Source: Pseudomonas sp. ANT_H4 (GTDB lineage Bacteria; Pseudomonadota; Gammaproteobacteria; Pseudomonadales; Pseudomonadaceae). From it: a stretch of DNA of 64,000 nucleotides. The position numbers were made by a program, and so were the translations under genes. The notes below the pieces were generated by a model. That model worked only from the letters and a program-made list of their open reading frames with translations, was not told the DNA's origin and made no database searches. The DNA lies in contig NZ_VOBG01000015.1 in assembly GCF_008369295.1 (NCBI RefSeq), positions 79,558 to 143,557 on the forward strand, in the 5' to 3' direction. Below, in pieces: positions 16,828-25,198 of this stretch. Each line of letters starts with the position of its first letter. Position 1 is the stretch's first letter.

Positions 16828-17973
16828 GTGCAGATTCAGGGTCATTACGAACTTCAGTTCGAAGCAGTGCGTGAAGCCTTTGCCGCGCTGTTCGACGACC
16901 CTCAGGAACGCGGCGCGGCGCTGTGCATCCAGGTTGGCGGGGAAACTGTCCTGGACCTGTGGGCCGGTACTGCCGACAAGGACGGTGCAGAGGCCTGGCA
17001 CAGCGACACGATCGCCAACCTGTTTTCTTGCACCAAGACCTTCACCGCCGTCACGGCTCTGCAGCTGGTTGCCGAAGGCAAATTGCAACTGGATGCTCCC
17101 GTTGCCAACTACTGGCCACAATTTGCCGCTGCTGGCAAAGAATCCATCACCTTGCGCCAATTACTTTGCCATCAGGCCGGCTTGCCCGCGCTGCGCGAGA
17201 CGCTGCCGGCCGAAGCGCTGTATGACTGGCAAATGATGACTGATGCCTTGGCCGCCGAAGCACCCTGGTGGAAGCCCGGAGAAGGCCATGGCTACGCCGC
17301 CATCACCTATGGCTGGCTGGTGGGGGAGTTGCTGCGTCGTGCTGACGGCCGTGGCCCGGGAGAGTCCATCGTGGCGAGGGTTGCACGCCCATTGGGCCTG
17401 GACTTTCACGTCGGATTGGCGGACGAAGAATTTTATCGGGTTGCCCATATTGCCCGCGGTAAAGGCAATGTTGGTGATGAAGCGGCCCAGCGTTTACTGC
17501 AAGTAACAATGCGTGAACCTACGGCCATGACGACCCGTGCATTTACCAATCCACCGTCTATTCTGACCAGCACTAACAAACCTGAATGGCGGCGCATGCA
17601 GCAGCCGGCGGCAAATGGTCACGGTAATGCCCGCAGCCTGGCGGGTTTTTATAGTGGTCTGCTGGACGGTAGTTTGTTGGAAGCCGACATGCTTGAGCAA
17701 CTCACCCGCGAGCACAGTATCGGTGAAGATAAAACCTTATTGACGAAAACCCGGTTTGGCCTGGGCTGCATGTTGGATCAACCACACGTGCCTAATGCGA
17801 CGTTTGGCCTTGGCCCACGTGCCTTTGGGCATCCTGGAGCCGGTGGTTCTGTGGGGTTTGCCGATCCGGAATATGATGTAGCGTTTGGTTTTGTGACCAA
17901 TACACTGGGGCCTTATGTACTTATGGACCCACGGGCGCAAAAGTTGGTAAGAATATTGGCCGGTTGTCTGTAA
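16828..17973 (+). CDS. Serine beta-lactamase-like hydrolase (EstB/class C type esterase)
   Basis: 381 residues of the beta-lactamase/transpeptidase-like family. The SxxK motif is Ser67-Cys-Thr-Lys70 (LFSCTKTF); the second motif appears in YAAITYGW and HPGAGGSVGFADP near the C-terminus replaces KTG. No signal peptide is seen, so it is probably a cytoplasmic esterase or lactone hydrolase rather than a true beta-lactamase. The start is GTG at 16828 preceded by GAGGGG. Confidence 0.8.
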   Translation: MQIQGHYELQFEAVREAFAALFDDPQERGAALCIQVGGETVLDLWAGTADKDGAEAWHSDTIANLFSCTKTFTAVTALQLVAEGKLQLDAPVANYWPQFAAAGKESITLRQLLCHQAGLPALRETLPAEALYDWQMMTDALAAEAPWWKPGEGHGYAAITYGWLVGELLRRADGRGPGESIVARVARPLGLDFHVGLADEEFYRVAHIARGKGNVGDEAAQRLLQVTMREPTAMTTRAFTNPPSILTSTNKPEWRRMQQPAANGHGNARSLAGFYSGLLDGSLLEADMLEQLTREHSIGEDKTLLTKTRFGLGCMLDQPHVPNATFGLGPRAFGHPGAGGSVGFADPEYDVAFGFVTNTLGPYVLMDPRAQKLVRILAGCL

Positions 17974-18085
17974 ATAGCTTGCTGTTTGGCGTTTTTTTGT
18001 TACAAAGACGCTGACATAAAACGCTAGGCCAAAAGACGCTGGGCGAAATGTTGTAACTTTATTGTTCTAGACGCGTCTGTTTAAC

Positions 18086-18110
18086 GGGCCATTCAGGCCC
18101 CTGATTTTTT
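18086..18110 (+). terminator. Hairpin with T-run ahead of the OmpA-tail gene
   Basis: GGGCC-ATTCA-GGCCC followed by CTGATTTTTT. It lies 112 bp after the esterase stop and 20 bp before the next ATG, so it may end the esterase transcript or sit in the leader of the next gene. Confidence 0.5.
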
Positions 18111-18129
18111 CTCATTTTGTGGATATCTC

Positions 18130-19290
18130 ATGTTATCGAACAAGTCTTTGGCACTGGCGCTCTGCCTCACTATTACTGGCTGTGCACAAACTCCACAAAA
18201 TGATGCCGAAGGCGGGCATTGGTGGTCACTGGGTTCCGACAAGGCCGCGACCAAGGACGCCGCTCCCCAGGCTGATGCCAAACCGGCTGCCAAGCCTGCC
18301 GCGACTGCCAAGGCTGATGCGCCTGTAACCCCAGCTGCGGCACCTGCGCCAGTTGCCAAGGCGGACACCGGTTCCAGCTGGTGGCCTTTCTCCTCGAAAA
18401 GCGCTGATGCCAAGGCTGCCGATGCCAAGGCTGACCTCAAAGCCGACCTCAAGGCTGCAACGCCTGCACCGACTGGTGCACCCGTCGTCGCCAAGACCGA
18501 TACCGGCACCAAGTGGTGGTGGCCGTTTGAAAGCAAGCCAAAACCCCTGAGTAAGGTCGACGTAACCAACGTCCCGATGCCAGACCCGAAAATCACCCAA
18601 GCCTGGCTGGATGACTATGAGCCGCGCCTGCGCGCTGCCATCAAGGACAGCAACCTGCAACTTGAGCGTCGCGACAACGTCCTGGTGGTGATCGCCCCGG
18701 TCGACGGCTCCTACAACCCCAAGCGCCCGGCGATGTTGCTGCCGGTGACCCTGGGCCCGTTCACTCGGGTTGCCAAGGCTGTTGAAGGTGATCCAAAGAC
18801 CGCCGTGCTGGTCCTGGGCCATATCGATGCCACTGGTGCCGCGCCACAGAGCCAGGCGCTGACCAAGGAACGTGCACAGTCCATCGCTTCTATTTTCAGC
18901 CTCAGCGGCTTGAGGCAAGACCGCCTGATGCTGCGTGGCATGGGCGACATGATGCCCCGTGCAGCCAACGACAGTACCCAAGGCCGTGCCCTGAACCGTC
19001 GCATGGAAATCATGTTTACCCAGCGCACCACCATGTTGGCCTTGCTCAGCAAGTACAACTCGGGTAACCCGCCGAAACCTGAACTGATCGCGGTGCAGGA
19101 CGTTCCGGCACCTGCCGCTGCAGCCCCTAAAAAGGCCGTTGCCGCGAAAAAAGCTCCAGCCGCCAAGAAAGCCGCTGCCAAGCCGGCCGCCAAAAAAGCG
19201 CCAGTCAAAGCTGCTGCGAAAAAAGCAGCGCCGGCCAAGGCGGCAGCGCCAGCGAAGAAAGCTGCTTCCAGCGACCAGGCAAAAAACTGA
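18130..19290 (+). CDS. OmpA-family lipoprotein with lysine/alanine-rich tail
   Basis: 386 residues: lipobox ITGC (Cys18), an Ala/Lys/Pro-rich spacer (about 35-145) containing three Trp-rich islands (HWWSLGSD, SSWWPFSS, KWWWPFES), an OmpA-like domain (about 185-300; GHIDATGAAPQSQALTKERA, NRRMEIMF) and a C-terminal tail (about 328-386) of AAKK/APAK repeats like those of histone H1 or AlgP. The OmpA domain should hold peptidoglycan. The very basic tail could bind LPS, polyanions or DNA. It ends 21 bp before pdxH. Confidence 0.82.
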   Translation: MLSNKSLALALCLTITGCAQTPQNDAEGGHWWSLGSDKAATKDAAPQADAKPAAKPAATAKADAPVTPAAAPAPVAKADTGSSWWPFSSKSADAKAADAKADLKADLKAATPAPTGAPVVAKTDTGTKWWWPFESKPKPLSKVDVTNVPMPDPKITQAWLDDYEPRLRAAIKDSNLQLERRDNVLVVIAPVDGSYNPKRPAMLLPVTLGPFTRVAKAVEGDPKTAVLVLGHIDATGAAPQSQALTKERAQSIASIFSLSGLRQDRLMLRGMGDMMPRAANDSTQGRALNRRMEIMFTQRTTMLALLSKYNSGNPPKPELIAVQDVPAPAAAAPKKAVAAKKAPAAKKAAAKPAAKKAPVKAAAKKAAPAKAAAPAKKAASSDQAKN

Positions 19291-19311
19291 TTGAGTGAGA
19301 AGGAAAGCCGC

Positions 19312-19959
19312 ATGACCCAAGCCTTGGCTGATATGCGCCGTGACTACACACGGGACGGTTTGACCGAGGCCCAGGCCCCGGATGAACCGTTTGCCTTGTT
19401 CCACCAGTGGTTCAGCGAGGCGGTCAAGACCGAGCAGCCACCAGTAGAAGCCAACGCCATGACCCTGGCGACGGTCGACCAGGACGGTCGGCCTCATTGC
19501 CGGGTCCTGCTGCTCAAAGGGCTGGATGCACAGGGCTTTACCTTTTTCAGCAATTATCAGAGTGCCAAGGGTGAGCAACTGGCGGCTCGTCCCTTTGCCG
19601 CCATGACATTCTTCTGGCCAACCCTGGAACGTCAGGTTCGGATTGAGGGCCGGGTGCTCAAGGTGACGCCCGAGGAGTCGGATGCTTACTACCAGGTTCG
19701 CCCGCTGGGCAGCCGCCTGGGGGCGTGGGCATCACCGCAAAGCCGAGTCATTCGTGATCGCGAAGAGTTGCAGGACTTGCTCAAGGCTACCGAGCAACGC
19801 TTCAGCGATACGCAGCCTGACTGTCCTGAACATTGGGGCGGCTATCGCCTGTTGCCGGAGCGCATCGAATTCTGGCAGGGCCGCCCGAGTCGCCTGCATG
19901 ATCGCTTGAACTTCCGCTTACAGGGTGCCGACTGGACCCGTGAGCGGCTGGCACCCTGA
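19312..19959 (+). CDS. pdxH: Pyridoxamine 5'-phosphate oxidase
   Basis: 215 residues; FMN enzyme that oxidises pyridoxamine or pyridoxine 5'-phosphate to pyridoxal 5'-phosphate. Family blocks are visible: EPFALFHQWF, PHCRVLLLKG, FFSNYQSAKG, FFWPTLERQVRIEG, RPLGSRLGAWAS and the C-terminal RLHDRLNFRL. The frame extends to a TTG at 19291, but AAGGA lies before ATG 19312 and the family starts there. Follows the OmpA-tail gene closely. Confidence 0.95.
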   Translation: MTQALADMRRDYTRDGLTEAQAPDEPFALFHQWFSEAVKTEQPPVEANAMTLATVDQDGRPHCRVLLLKGLDAQGFTFFSNYQSAKGEQLAARPFAAMTFFWPTLERQVRIEGRVLKVTPEESDAYYQVRPLGSRLGAWASPQSRVIRDREELQDLLKATEQRFSDTQPDCPEHWGGYRLLPERIEFWQGRPSRLHDRLNFRLQGADWTRERLAP

Positions 19960-20008
19960 AAGTAGCTTTCGTTACCCCATCTAAATGTTGCGCAGAAGGC
20001 CCAAGCCT

Positions 20009-20254
20009 CTATTCAGAGGCTTTGGATGGGTACTGCTGCGCAGCGTCTTGCAGCCATTGCGGCAAATTCTTGCGTTTGACCTTCTCGTTTCTGGCGCGGT
20101 CCAACTGTTGCAGCATGAAGGTGCGCTTGTGCGGATCATCTCCGGCCAGGGACAACGCCAGGTCTCGGTCCATCCAGCGCTTGATCCTGGCGTACAACCA
20201 CCAGTGGAAGTACAGGCCGGCAACGGTGGTGGCTACAATGATGAAGTAGTCCAT
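20009..20254 (-). CDS. Small membrane protein of unknown function
   Basis: 81 residues: one N-terminal hydrophobic helix (MDYFIIVATTVAGLYFHWWLY) followed by a charged cytoplasmic tail (ARIKRWMDRDLALSLAGDD, NLPQWLQDAA). No domain recognised. Its stop codon lies inside a hairpin (AAGCCTCT/AGAGGCTT, 20003-20022). The convergent position after pdxH resembles the P. aeruginosa arrangement. Confidence 0.7.
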   Translation of the reverse strand: MDYFIIVATTVAGLYFHWWLYARIKRWMDRDLALSLAGDDPHKRTFMLQQLDRARNEKVKRKNLPQWLQDAAQQYPSKASE

Positions 20255-20411
20255 GAAAATCCTTGTGATGGCGAAGGTGCTACCGTTCGTCGAGGTTTGC
20301 GATACAGCCTGTCTGTACTGGGGCTGAATGAAAGCAATTTTCTGCGGGCCATGCCGTGACAGGCGTCAAGCTGCGGAGTTTAATGAATACCTGTCCTTTG
20401 GAGTTGATGCT

Positions 20412-20876
20412 ATGCGTAAGTCTGTTTTGCTGGTTGCCTGCTTTACCACCATGTCGTTGCTGCTGGGTGGCTGCGCCTCCAGTCTGACCGGCGACTCCTA
20501 CTCCCGTGACGAAGCGCGTCGTGTACAGACTGTTCGCATGGGCACCATCGAATCCCTGCGCCCAGTGAAGATCGAAGGCACCAAGACTCCAATCGGCGGT
20601 GCTGCTGGTGCAGTCATCGGCGGCGTCGGCGGCAGCGCCATCGGCGGCGGTCGTGGCAGCATTGTGACCGCAGTCATCGGCGCCGTTGCTGGCGGCCTGC
20701 TGGGTTCGGCCACCGAAGAAGGCCTGACCCGCACCCAAGGCGTTGAAATCACCGTTCGCGAAGACGACGGCAGCATGCGCGCCTATGTCCAGGCCGTTCA
20801 GGAAAATGAAATCTTCCGCATCGGCGATCGTGTGCGCATCATGACGGTTGACGGCACCAGCCGCGTTACTCGTTAA
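20412..20876 (+). CDS. slyB: Glycine-zipper outer membrane lipoprotein SlyB
   Basis: 154 residues: lipobox LGGC (Cys21) and a glycine zipper of the SlyB/PcpL type (IGGAAGAVIGGVGGSAIGGG, about 62-81), followed by a small beta domain (VEITVREDDGSMRAYVQ, RIGDRVRI). SlyB-type lipoproteins stabilise outer membrane proteins under divalent-cation limitation. The start is ATG 20412, which places the lipobox correctly. A strong bidirectional terminator follows. Confidence 0.88.
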   Translation: MRKSVLLVACFTTMSLLLGGCASSLTGDSYSRDEARRVQTVRMGTIESLRPVKIEGTKTPIGGAAGAVIGGVGGSAIGGGRGSIVTAVIGAVAGGLLGSATEEGLTRTQGVEITVREDDGSMRAYVQAVQENEIFRIGDRVRIMTVDGTSRVTR

Positions 20877-20896
20877 GAGTAAGGCAGCAGTAAAAG

Positions 20897-20930
20897 AAAA
20901 CCCCAACCGGGTGGCTGGTTGGGGTTTTTT
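20897..20930. terminator. Bidirectional intrinsic terminator
   Basis: AAAACCCCAACC pairs with GGTTGGGGTTTT, with a T-run on one side and an A-run on the other. It serves slyB (plus) and the immunity gene ending at 20953 (minus). Confidence 0.9.
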
Positions 20931-20952
20931 GTTGGGTGTAAGTCTTGGGGGA

Positions 20953-21288
20953 TCAGGTGAACATCTGGATATCGTCAAGCGTGTCTTGTACGGCACCACT
21001 CAGAAAAGGTGATTTTCTTTTTGCTTGTTGCAGTGCTGGCGCAACTTTCGCCATGTTCAGCTCACCGAAACGGCGCGCAATGTGGCCTATCGCAATGATG
21101 GCAGCTGACGCGATATCCTCATCAGGATTGCTCACATACTGGAGACAGGTTTCTTGTGCCCAAGTAGCGTCTGTCTCGTTAAGCCCGATGGATATTAGTG
21201 CTTCCGTTACCTTGTTCAGGTCTTTGGTTGCGAGAAAGCTAATAGCCTCATTGCGGCTCAACGACGGGTCGTGATAGCGCATACTCAT
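20953..21288 (-). CDS. HEAT-repeat-like bacteriocin immunity protein (orphaned)
   Basis: 111 residues, all-helical in appearance with HEAT-like units (DIASAAIIAIGHIARRFGEL). Its ATG overlaps the toxin stop (ATGA at 21285-21288), the usual toxin-immunity arrangement. A second ATG at 21282 is possible. As the toxin gene upstream is broken, the product would now only protect against bacteriocins of sister strains. Confidence 0.72.
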   Translation of the reverse strand: MSMRYHDPSLSRNEAISFLATKDLNKVTEALISIGLNETDATWAQETCLQYVSNPDEDIASAAIIAIGHIARRFGELNMAKVAPALQQAKRKSPFLSGAVQDTLDDIQMFT

Positions 21289-22471
21289 TTTTCAGCTCCC
21301 AGAATTTTTCCTTTCCGATTTGTTTTGTTCGCTTTTATTAAAGCGTTTTTCATCTCCTGGCGTAGCTCACTCCACAACCTTACATGACCGTGATATTCGC
21401 CTTCTGAGGTTCGATCAATAACGACGAATTCATTTGTATGTGGGTCAATCCCTATCCGTCTACGCGAATTTGGCGGATTCAGCTCTACCGAGTTACTAAG
21501 AGCATCTAAGCCGTTAGTCGGTTTTTTGCTTTTGATAGAGTTATCTTTTTTTCCGTGGTAAGAAGCATCCACATACCTCAGGTTTACGACGATATATAGC
21601 GGCCTAATCCCCGAATCCGCCGGAAACACCAGGATGAAATCCTTGTATTTCGGCGGGTAGATCGGGTCAACGATGATGTTGGAGGCCTTCTCGGTCGGCG
21701 GGTACACCCAGATTTGCGGCGCCTGCGGCGCAGCTTCCAGTGCAGGAATGCCAAGGGTGTCAGCGGGATCGATGGCAGGCGTCCAGATCAGCTCAATCCC
21801 GTCGCCCAAGTCCGCGACCTGCTGCGTGCCGCGCAAGCCAAACTTCACAACATCGACCATCTCCCATTCACGATTTTTCCCCGTGTAGAAGGCGTATCCC
21901 TTGAGCGTGCCCGTGGCATTGACCGCAGTTGACGGTCGTTGTAGAGCGCGCTGTCGCCTAGGCTGGAAGGCCAGATAAGTGCTGCAATCCCAAGCATCAG
22001 GCCTGCGCCGACTGCTCCTGCACCGGCTGCAACGCTGGACGCCCCGCCAACCGCGGACCCTCTCAGTGCCAGAGTCCCTAGTCCTGCCGGGAGTGCGCTA
22101 CCGCTAATCTTCTTGAGCGGCAGCAGCCCCTCGCTGTCTGTCTCACAGCCACCGAGCAGCACGTGTTCGCCATAGTCCCCTATGCGATCAAGCGGTATGT
22201 AACCGGACGGATTGTTGTAGTCGATGAGGGCGTCCGGCAGGTTGCAGGACTTGGCGAATACACAACCGACCATGGGCAATGGCGTTGGCGGCGGCTCCAC
22301 TTTGCGCCTAGCCTCGTAGGCCTCCTGGCGGGCAAGCATCGCTTCGTATGAAAGTTGGCTGGCCTCACGATCAGCCAGTTCGCGCTCGTTCATGTGTTCG
22401 AGGCGTCGGTAACCACCGGTACCGGTCCCATAGGACCGCCATACCTGGGGTACATCCTTGTTGTTTGCCAT
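21285..22471 (-). pseudogene. S-pyocin-like bacteriocin gene broken by deletion/frameshift
   Basis: The first frame (from ATG 22471) encodes GCVFAKSCNLPDA (Cys70, Cys76), PSGYIPLDRIGDYG and a Gly/Ala-rich stretch, matching the E3-type bacteriocin at 5739. After SALYNDRQL (about 21920) it leaves frame and stops at 21845. A second frame, open from the junction (VNATGTLKGYAFYTGKNREW), continues through ELIWTPA, GIPALEAAPQAPQIWVYPPTE to a toxin tail IGIDPHTNEFVVIDRTSEG...GHVRLW ending at 21285. Compared with the intact paralogue about 20 codons are lost at the junction. The tail is not E3-like; it resembles small RNase-type polymorphic toxins but I cannot name the family. Confidence 0.85.
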
Positions 22472-22598
22472 CGAGCCCTCCAGGCTTGCCTCATAACGAC
22501 GTCCGGCGTTGGAGCCGGGAGCACGACGTTATTGCAAGCAGCGGAGGGTGGATGTAGGACGGTTCTGTGAGATAGCGCCGAATGGGCCGAGAGCAGGT

Positions 22599-22620
22599 TG
22601 GAGCCGGCAAGCCGGCTCCA
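22599..22620 (-). terminator. nhaA terminator hairpin
   Basis: TGGAGCCGGC-AA-GCCGGCTCCA, a perfect 10-bp stem 8 bases past the nhaA stop. There is no clear T-run on the minus strand. Confidence 0.6.
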
Positions 22621-22627
22621 GAAGAGA

Positions 22628-23815
22628 TTACGCTTGAACGAGTGCCTGCTTGCGACTGGCCATCGCCGTCACCGCATAGCCAATCAACGCCGCCAATATC
22701 GAACCGGTCAGGATGCCCATCCGGTCCATACCGGCGTATTCACTGCTGCCCGGCACAAATGCCAGCGAGCCGACAAACAGGCTCATGGTGAAGCCGATGC
22801 CGCACAGTATCGCCACGCCCAACACCTGGCCCCAATTGGCGCCATTGGGCAGCACGGCAAGGCCGGTTTTTATCGCAACCCAGGTGAAGCCCAGCACGCC
22901 GACGGTTTTGCCCAACAGCAGGCCTGCGGCGATGCCCATTGGCACGTGGTGGGTGAAGCTTTCCAGGTTGACGCCGGTCAGCGAGACGCCGGCGTTGGCA
23001 AAGGCGAACAGCGGAAGGATCGCGTAGGCCACCCAGGGATGCAGTGCGTGTTCCAGGGTCAGTAGTGGCGAAGGTTCGGCATTTTTGGTGCGCAGCGGGA
23101 TGCAGAACGCCAAGGTCACACCGGCCAGGGTGGCGTGCACGCCACTCTTGAGCACGCAGACCCACAGGATCAGCCCGACGATCATGTAAGGCCCCAGCTT
23201 GACGACACCGAGCCGGTTCATCGCAATCAAGGCGATCAGGCACGCCGCCGCACCGGCCAATGAAGCCCCGGACAGGTCGGTGGAGTAGAATATCGCGATA
23301 ACGATGATCGCGCCAAGGTCGTCGATGATGGCCAGGGTCATCAGGAACAACTTCAGCGACACCGGCACGCGCTTGCCCAGCAGGGCCAATACGCCCAGGG
23401 CGAAGGCAATGTCGGTGGCCATGGGAATCGCCCAGCCGCCTAGGGCTGCCGGGTTGTCCTTGTTCAGCGCCCAGTAGATCAGTGCCGGTACGACCATGCC
23501 GCCGATGGCTGCCGCACCGGGCAGTACCACTTGCGAGGGCTTGGACAATTGGCCGTCGAGCACTTCGCGTTTGACCTCAAGGCCGATCAGCAGGAAGAAC
23601 AGGGCCATCAGGCCATCGTTGATCCACAACAGCGCCGGCTTGGCGATGTTCAGCGCGCCGATTTGTGCGACCACCGGGACGTCGAGAAAGCTCGCGTAAA
23701 AGTGCGACAACGGCGAATTGTTGATGATCAGTGCCAAAGCGGCAGCAGCGATCAGAAGCAGACCGCTGGCGGCTTCCAGCTGGAAGAAACGGGTGAAAGT
23801 GCTACGCAGAGGCAA
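22628..23815 (-). CDS. nhaA: Na+/H+ antiporter NhaA
   Basis: 395 residues, about twelve transmembrane helices. It expels Na+ in exchange for H+ at the inner membrane. The ion-binding pair is seen in TLAIIDDLGAI; other family blocks are LIINNSPL, WINDGLMALFFLLIGLEVKRE, PMATDIAFALGVLALLG and CGIGFTMSLFVGSLAF. The start is taken as TTG 23815 because GGAG lies 8 bases ahead; a TTG at 23833 would add six residues without a ribosome site. Confidence 0.92.
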   Translation of the reverse strand: MPLRSTFTRFFQLEAASGLLLIAAAALALIINNSPLSHFYASFLDVPVVAQIGALNIAKPALLWINDGLMALFFLLIGLEVKREVLDGQLSKPSQVVLPGAAAIGGMVVPALIYWALNKDNPAALGGWAIPMATDIAFALGVLALLGKRVPVSLKLFLMTLAIIDDLGAIIVIAIFYSTDLSGASLAGAAACLIALIAMNRLGVVKLGPYMIVGLILWVCVLKSGVHATLAGVTLAFCIPLRTKNAEPSPLLTLEHALHPWVAYAILPLFAFANAGVSLTGVNLESFTHHVPMGIAAGLLLGKTVGVLGFTWVAIKTGLAVLPNGANWGQVLGVAILCGIGFTMSLFVGSLAFVPGSSEYAGMDRMGILTGSILAALIGYAVTAMASRKQALVQA

Positions 23816-24031
23816 GGGATGCTCTCCAATCAAGGTTCAGTAGGGGAGTACCCTAACTCGTACCGTTAGTTGTTAAAACAAAAGTTATATTCTTTTTTGT
23901 TATAAGGCGGGTGCTTGGTCGACATTGCGCCAAAGCCTAGCAGTTATGTGTCCAGTTGAGTCTGGACTGTATCTGTGTGAAATGTAGGAAACATCCTAAG
24001 ATCGAAGCTGAAACCCTTAGAGAAACCGATC

Positions 24032-25126
24032 ATGAGCGACAACCGACCGTGGGCCCGCGAAGCCATTCGCATCATTGAGGCGGACTTCCAGCGCAGTGCC
24101 GACACTCACCTGATTCCCCTGCCGCTGCCGGGCTTGCCGGGTATCGAGTTGTACTTCAAGGATGAGTCCAGCCACCCCACCGGCAGCCTGAAACACCGGC
24201 TGGCTCGTTCATTGTTCCTCTACGCCCTGTGTAATGGCTGGCTCAAGGCTGGCGCGCCGGTGATCGAGGCGTCCAGTGGCTCCACGGCCATTTCCGAAGC
24301 GTACTTTGCCCGTTTGCTGGGCTTGCCGTTTATCGCGGTGATGCCGGCCACCACCTCCCAGGAAAAAATTGCTCAGATCGCCTTCTATGGTGGCAAGAGC
24401 CATCTGGTGCAGGACCCCACGCAAATCTACGCCGAGTCTGAGCGTCTGGCCCAGGAAAGTGGCGGTCACTTTATGGACCAGTTCACCTACGCCGAGCGTG
24501 CCACCGACTGGCGAGCGAACAACAACATTGCCGAGTCGATCTTCCAGCAGCTGCGTTTCGAGCGCCATCCAGAGCCGAGCTGGCTGATTTCCAGCCCTGG
24601 CACCGGAGGCACCACGGCGACGCTGGGGCGTTATGTGCGTTATCGCCAGCATTGCACCCGTGTGTTGTGCGCCGATGCCGAGCGTTCGGTGTTCTTTGAC
24701 TATTACCTGACCGGGGATGCGAGCTTGCGTTTGGACTGCGGTTCGCGGATCGAAGGTATTGGTCGGCCTCGGGTGGAAGCGTCGTTCCTGCCAAAAGTGA
24801 TCGACGCGATGGTCAAGGTGCCGGACGCCTTGTCCTTGGCAGCTATGCACTACTTGGCGCAGCGTTTGGGGCGGCGGGTAGGTGGTTCCAGCGGCACCAA
24901 CTTGATTGGGGCGTTGATTGCTGCGCAGCAGATGAAGGCGGCGGGGGAGTCGGGGTCGATCGTGGCCATCTTGTGTGATGGCGGGGAGCGTTATGGCACC
25001 ACCTATTACGACCAGGCATGGCTGGCGGGGCAGGGGTATGAACTGGAGGGGTTGATCGCAACCGTTGCGGCCAGTGTCGAGCGAGGAGAGGCGCTGCCGG
25101 ACAGCGTGTCGCGCGCCAATATTTGA
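24032..25126 (+). CDS. PLP-dependent cysteine synthase-family enzyme (cysteine desulfhydrase-like)
   Basis: 364 residues, fold type II PLP enzyme. The Schiff-base lysine is in PTGSLKHRLA (Lys54), the substrate loop is EASSGSTAIS, the phosphate-binding loop is SPGTGGTTATLGRY. Length and the GGSSGTNL segment near the end resemble Cds1-type cysteine desulfhydrases or CBS-like proteins more than CysK/CysM (about 310). Likely role: cysteine or serine metabolism and sulfide release. Monocistronic. Confidence 0.82.
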   Translation: MSDNRPWAREAIRIIEADFQRSADTHLIPLPLPGLPGIELYFKDESSHPTGSLKHRLARSLFLYALCNGWLKAGAPVIEASSGSTAISEAYFARLLGLPFIAVMPATTSQEKIAQIAFYGGKSHLVQDPTQIYAESERLAQESGGHFMDQFTYAERATDWRANNNIAESIFQQLRFERHPEPSWLISSPGTGGTTATLGRYVRYRQHCTRVLCADAERSVFFDYYLTGDASLRLDCGSRIEGIGRPRVEASFLPKVIDAMVKVPDALSLAAMHYLAQRLGRRVGGSSGTNLIGALIAAQQMKAAGESGSIVAILCDGGERYGTTYYDQAWLAGQGYELEGLIATVAASVERGEALPDSVSRANI

Positions 25127-25138
25127 GGGGCAGCGGCA

Positions 25139-25198
25139 GGCTTTAAGCTACAAGAAAAAGCAGGTCAGCACCTGCTTCTAACTTGCAGCTTGCAGCTT
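25139..25198. repeat. REP-like repeat with internal hairpin
   Basis: GCTTTAAGCTACAAG...CTTGCAGCTTGCAGCTTCA flanks a perfect hairpin AAGCAGGT-CAGC-ACCTGCTT (25158-25177). It is related to the elements near 11.5 kb and 47.2 kb and lies between convergent genes. Confidence 0.6.

Noticed and set aside
16828..17973. True class C beta-lactamase
   Set aside because: No signal peptide and no KTG box; fits cytoplasmic EstB-type esterases better.
21285..21860. Separate 191-residue gene starting at ATG 21860
   Set aside because: Its sequence is the continuation of the bacteriocin frame; the ATG is an internal Met and there is no ribosome site, so it is part of the pseudogene.
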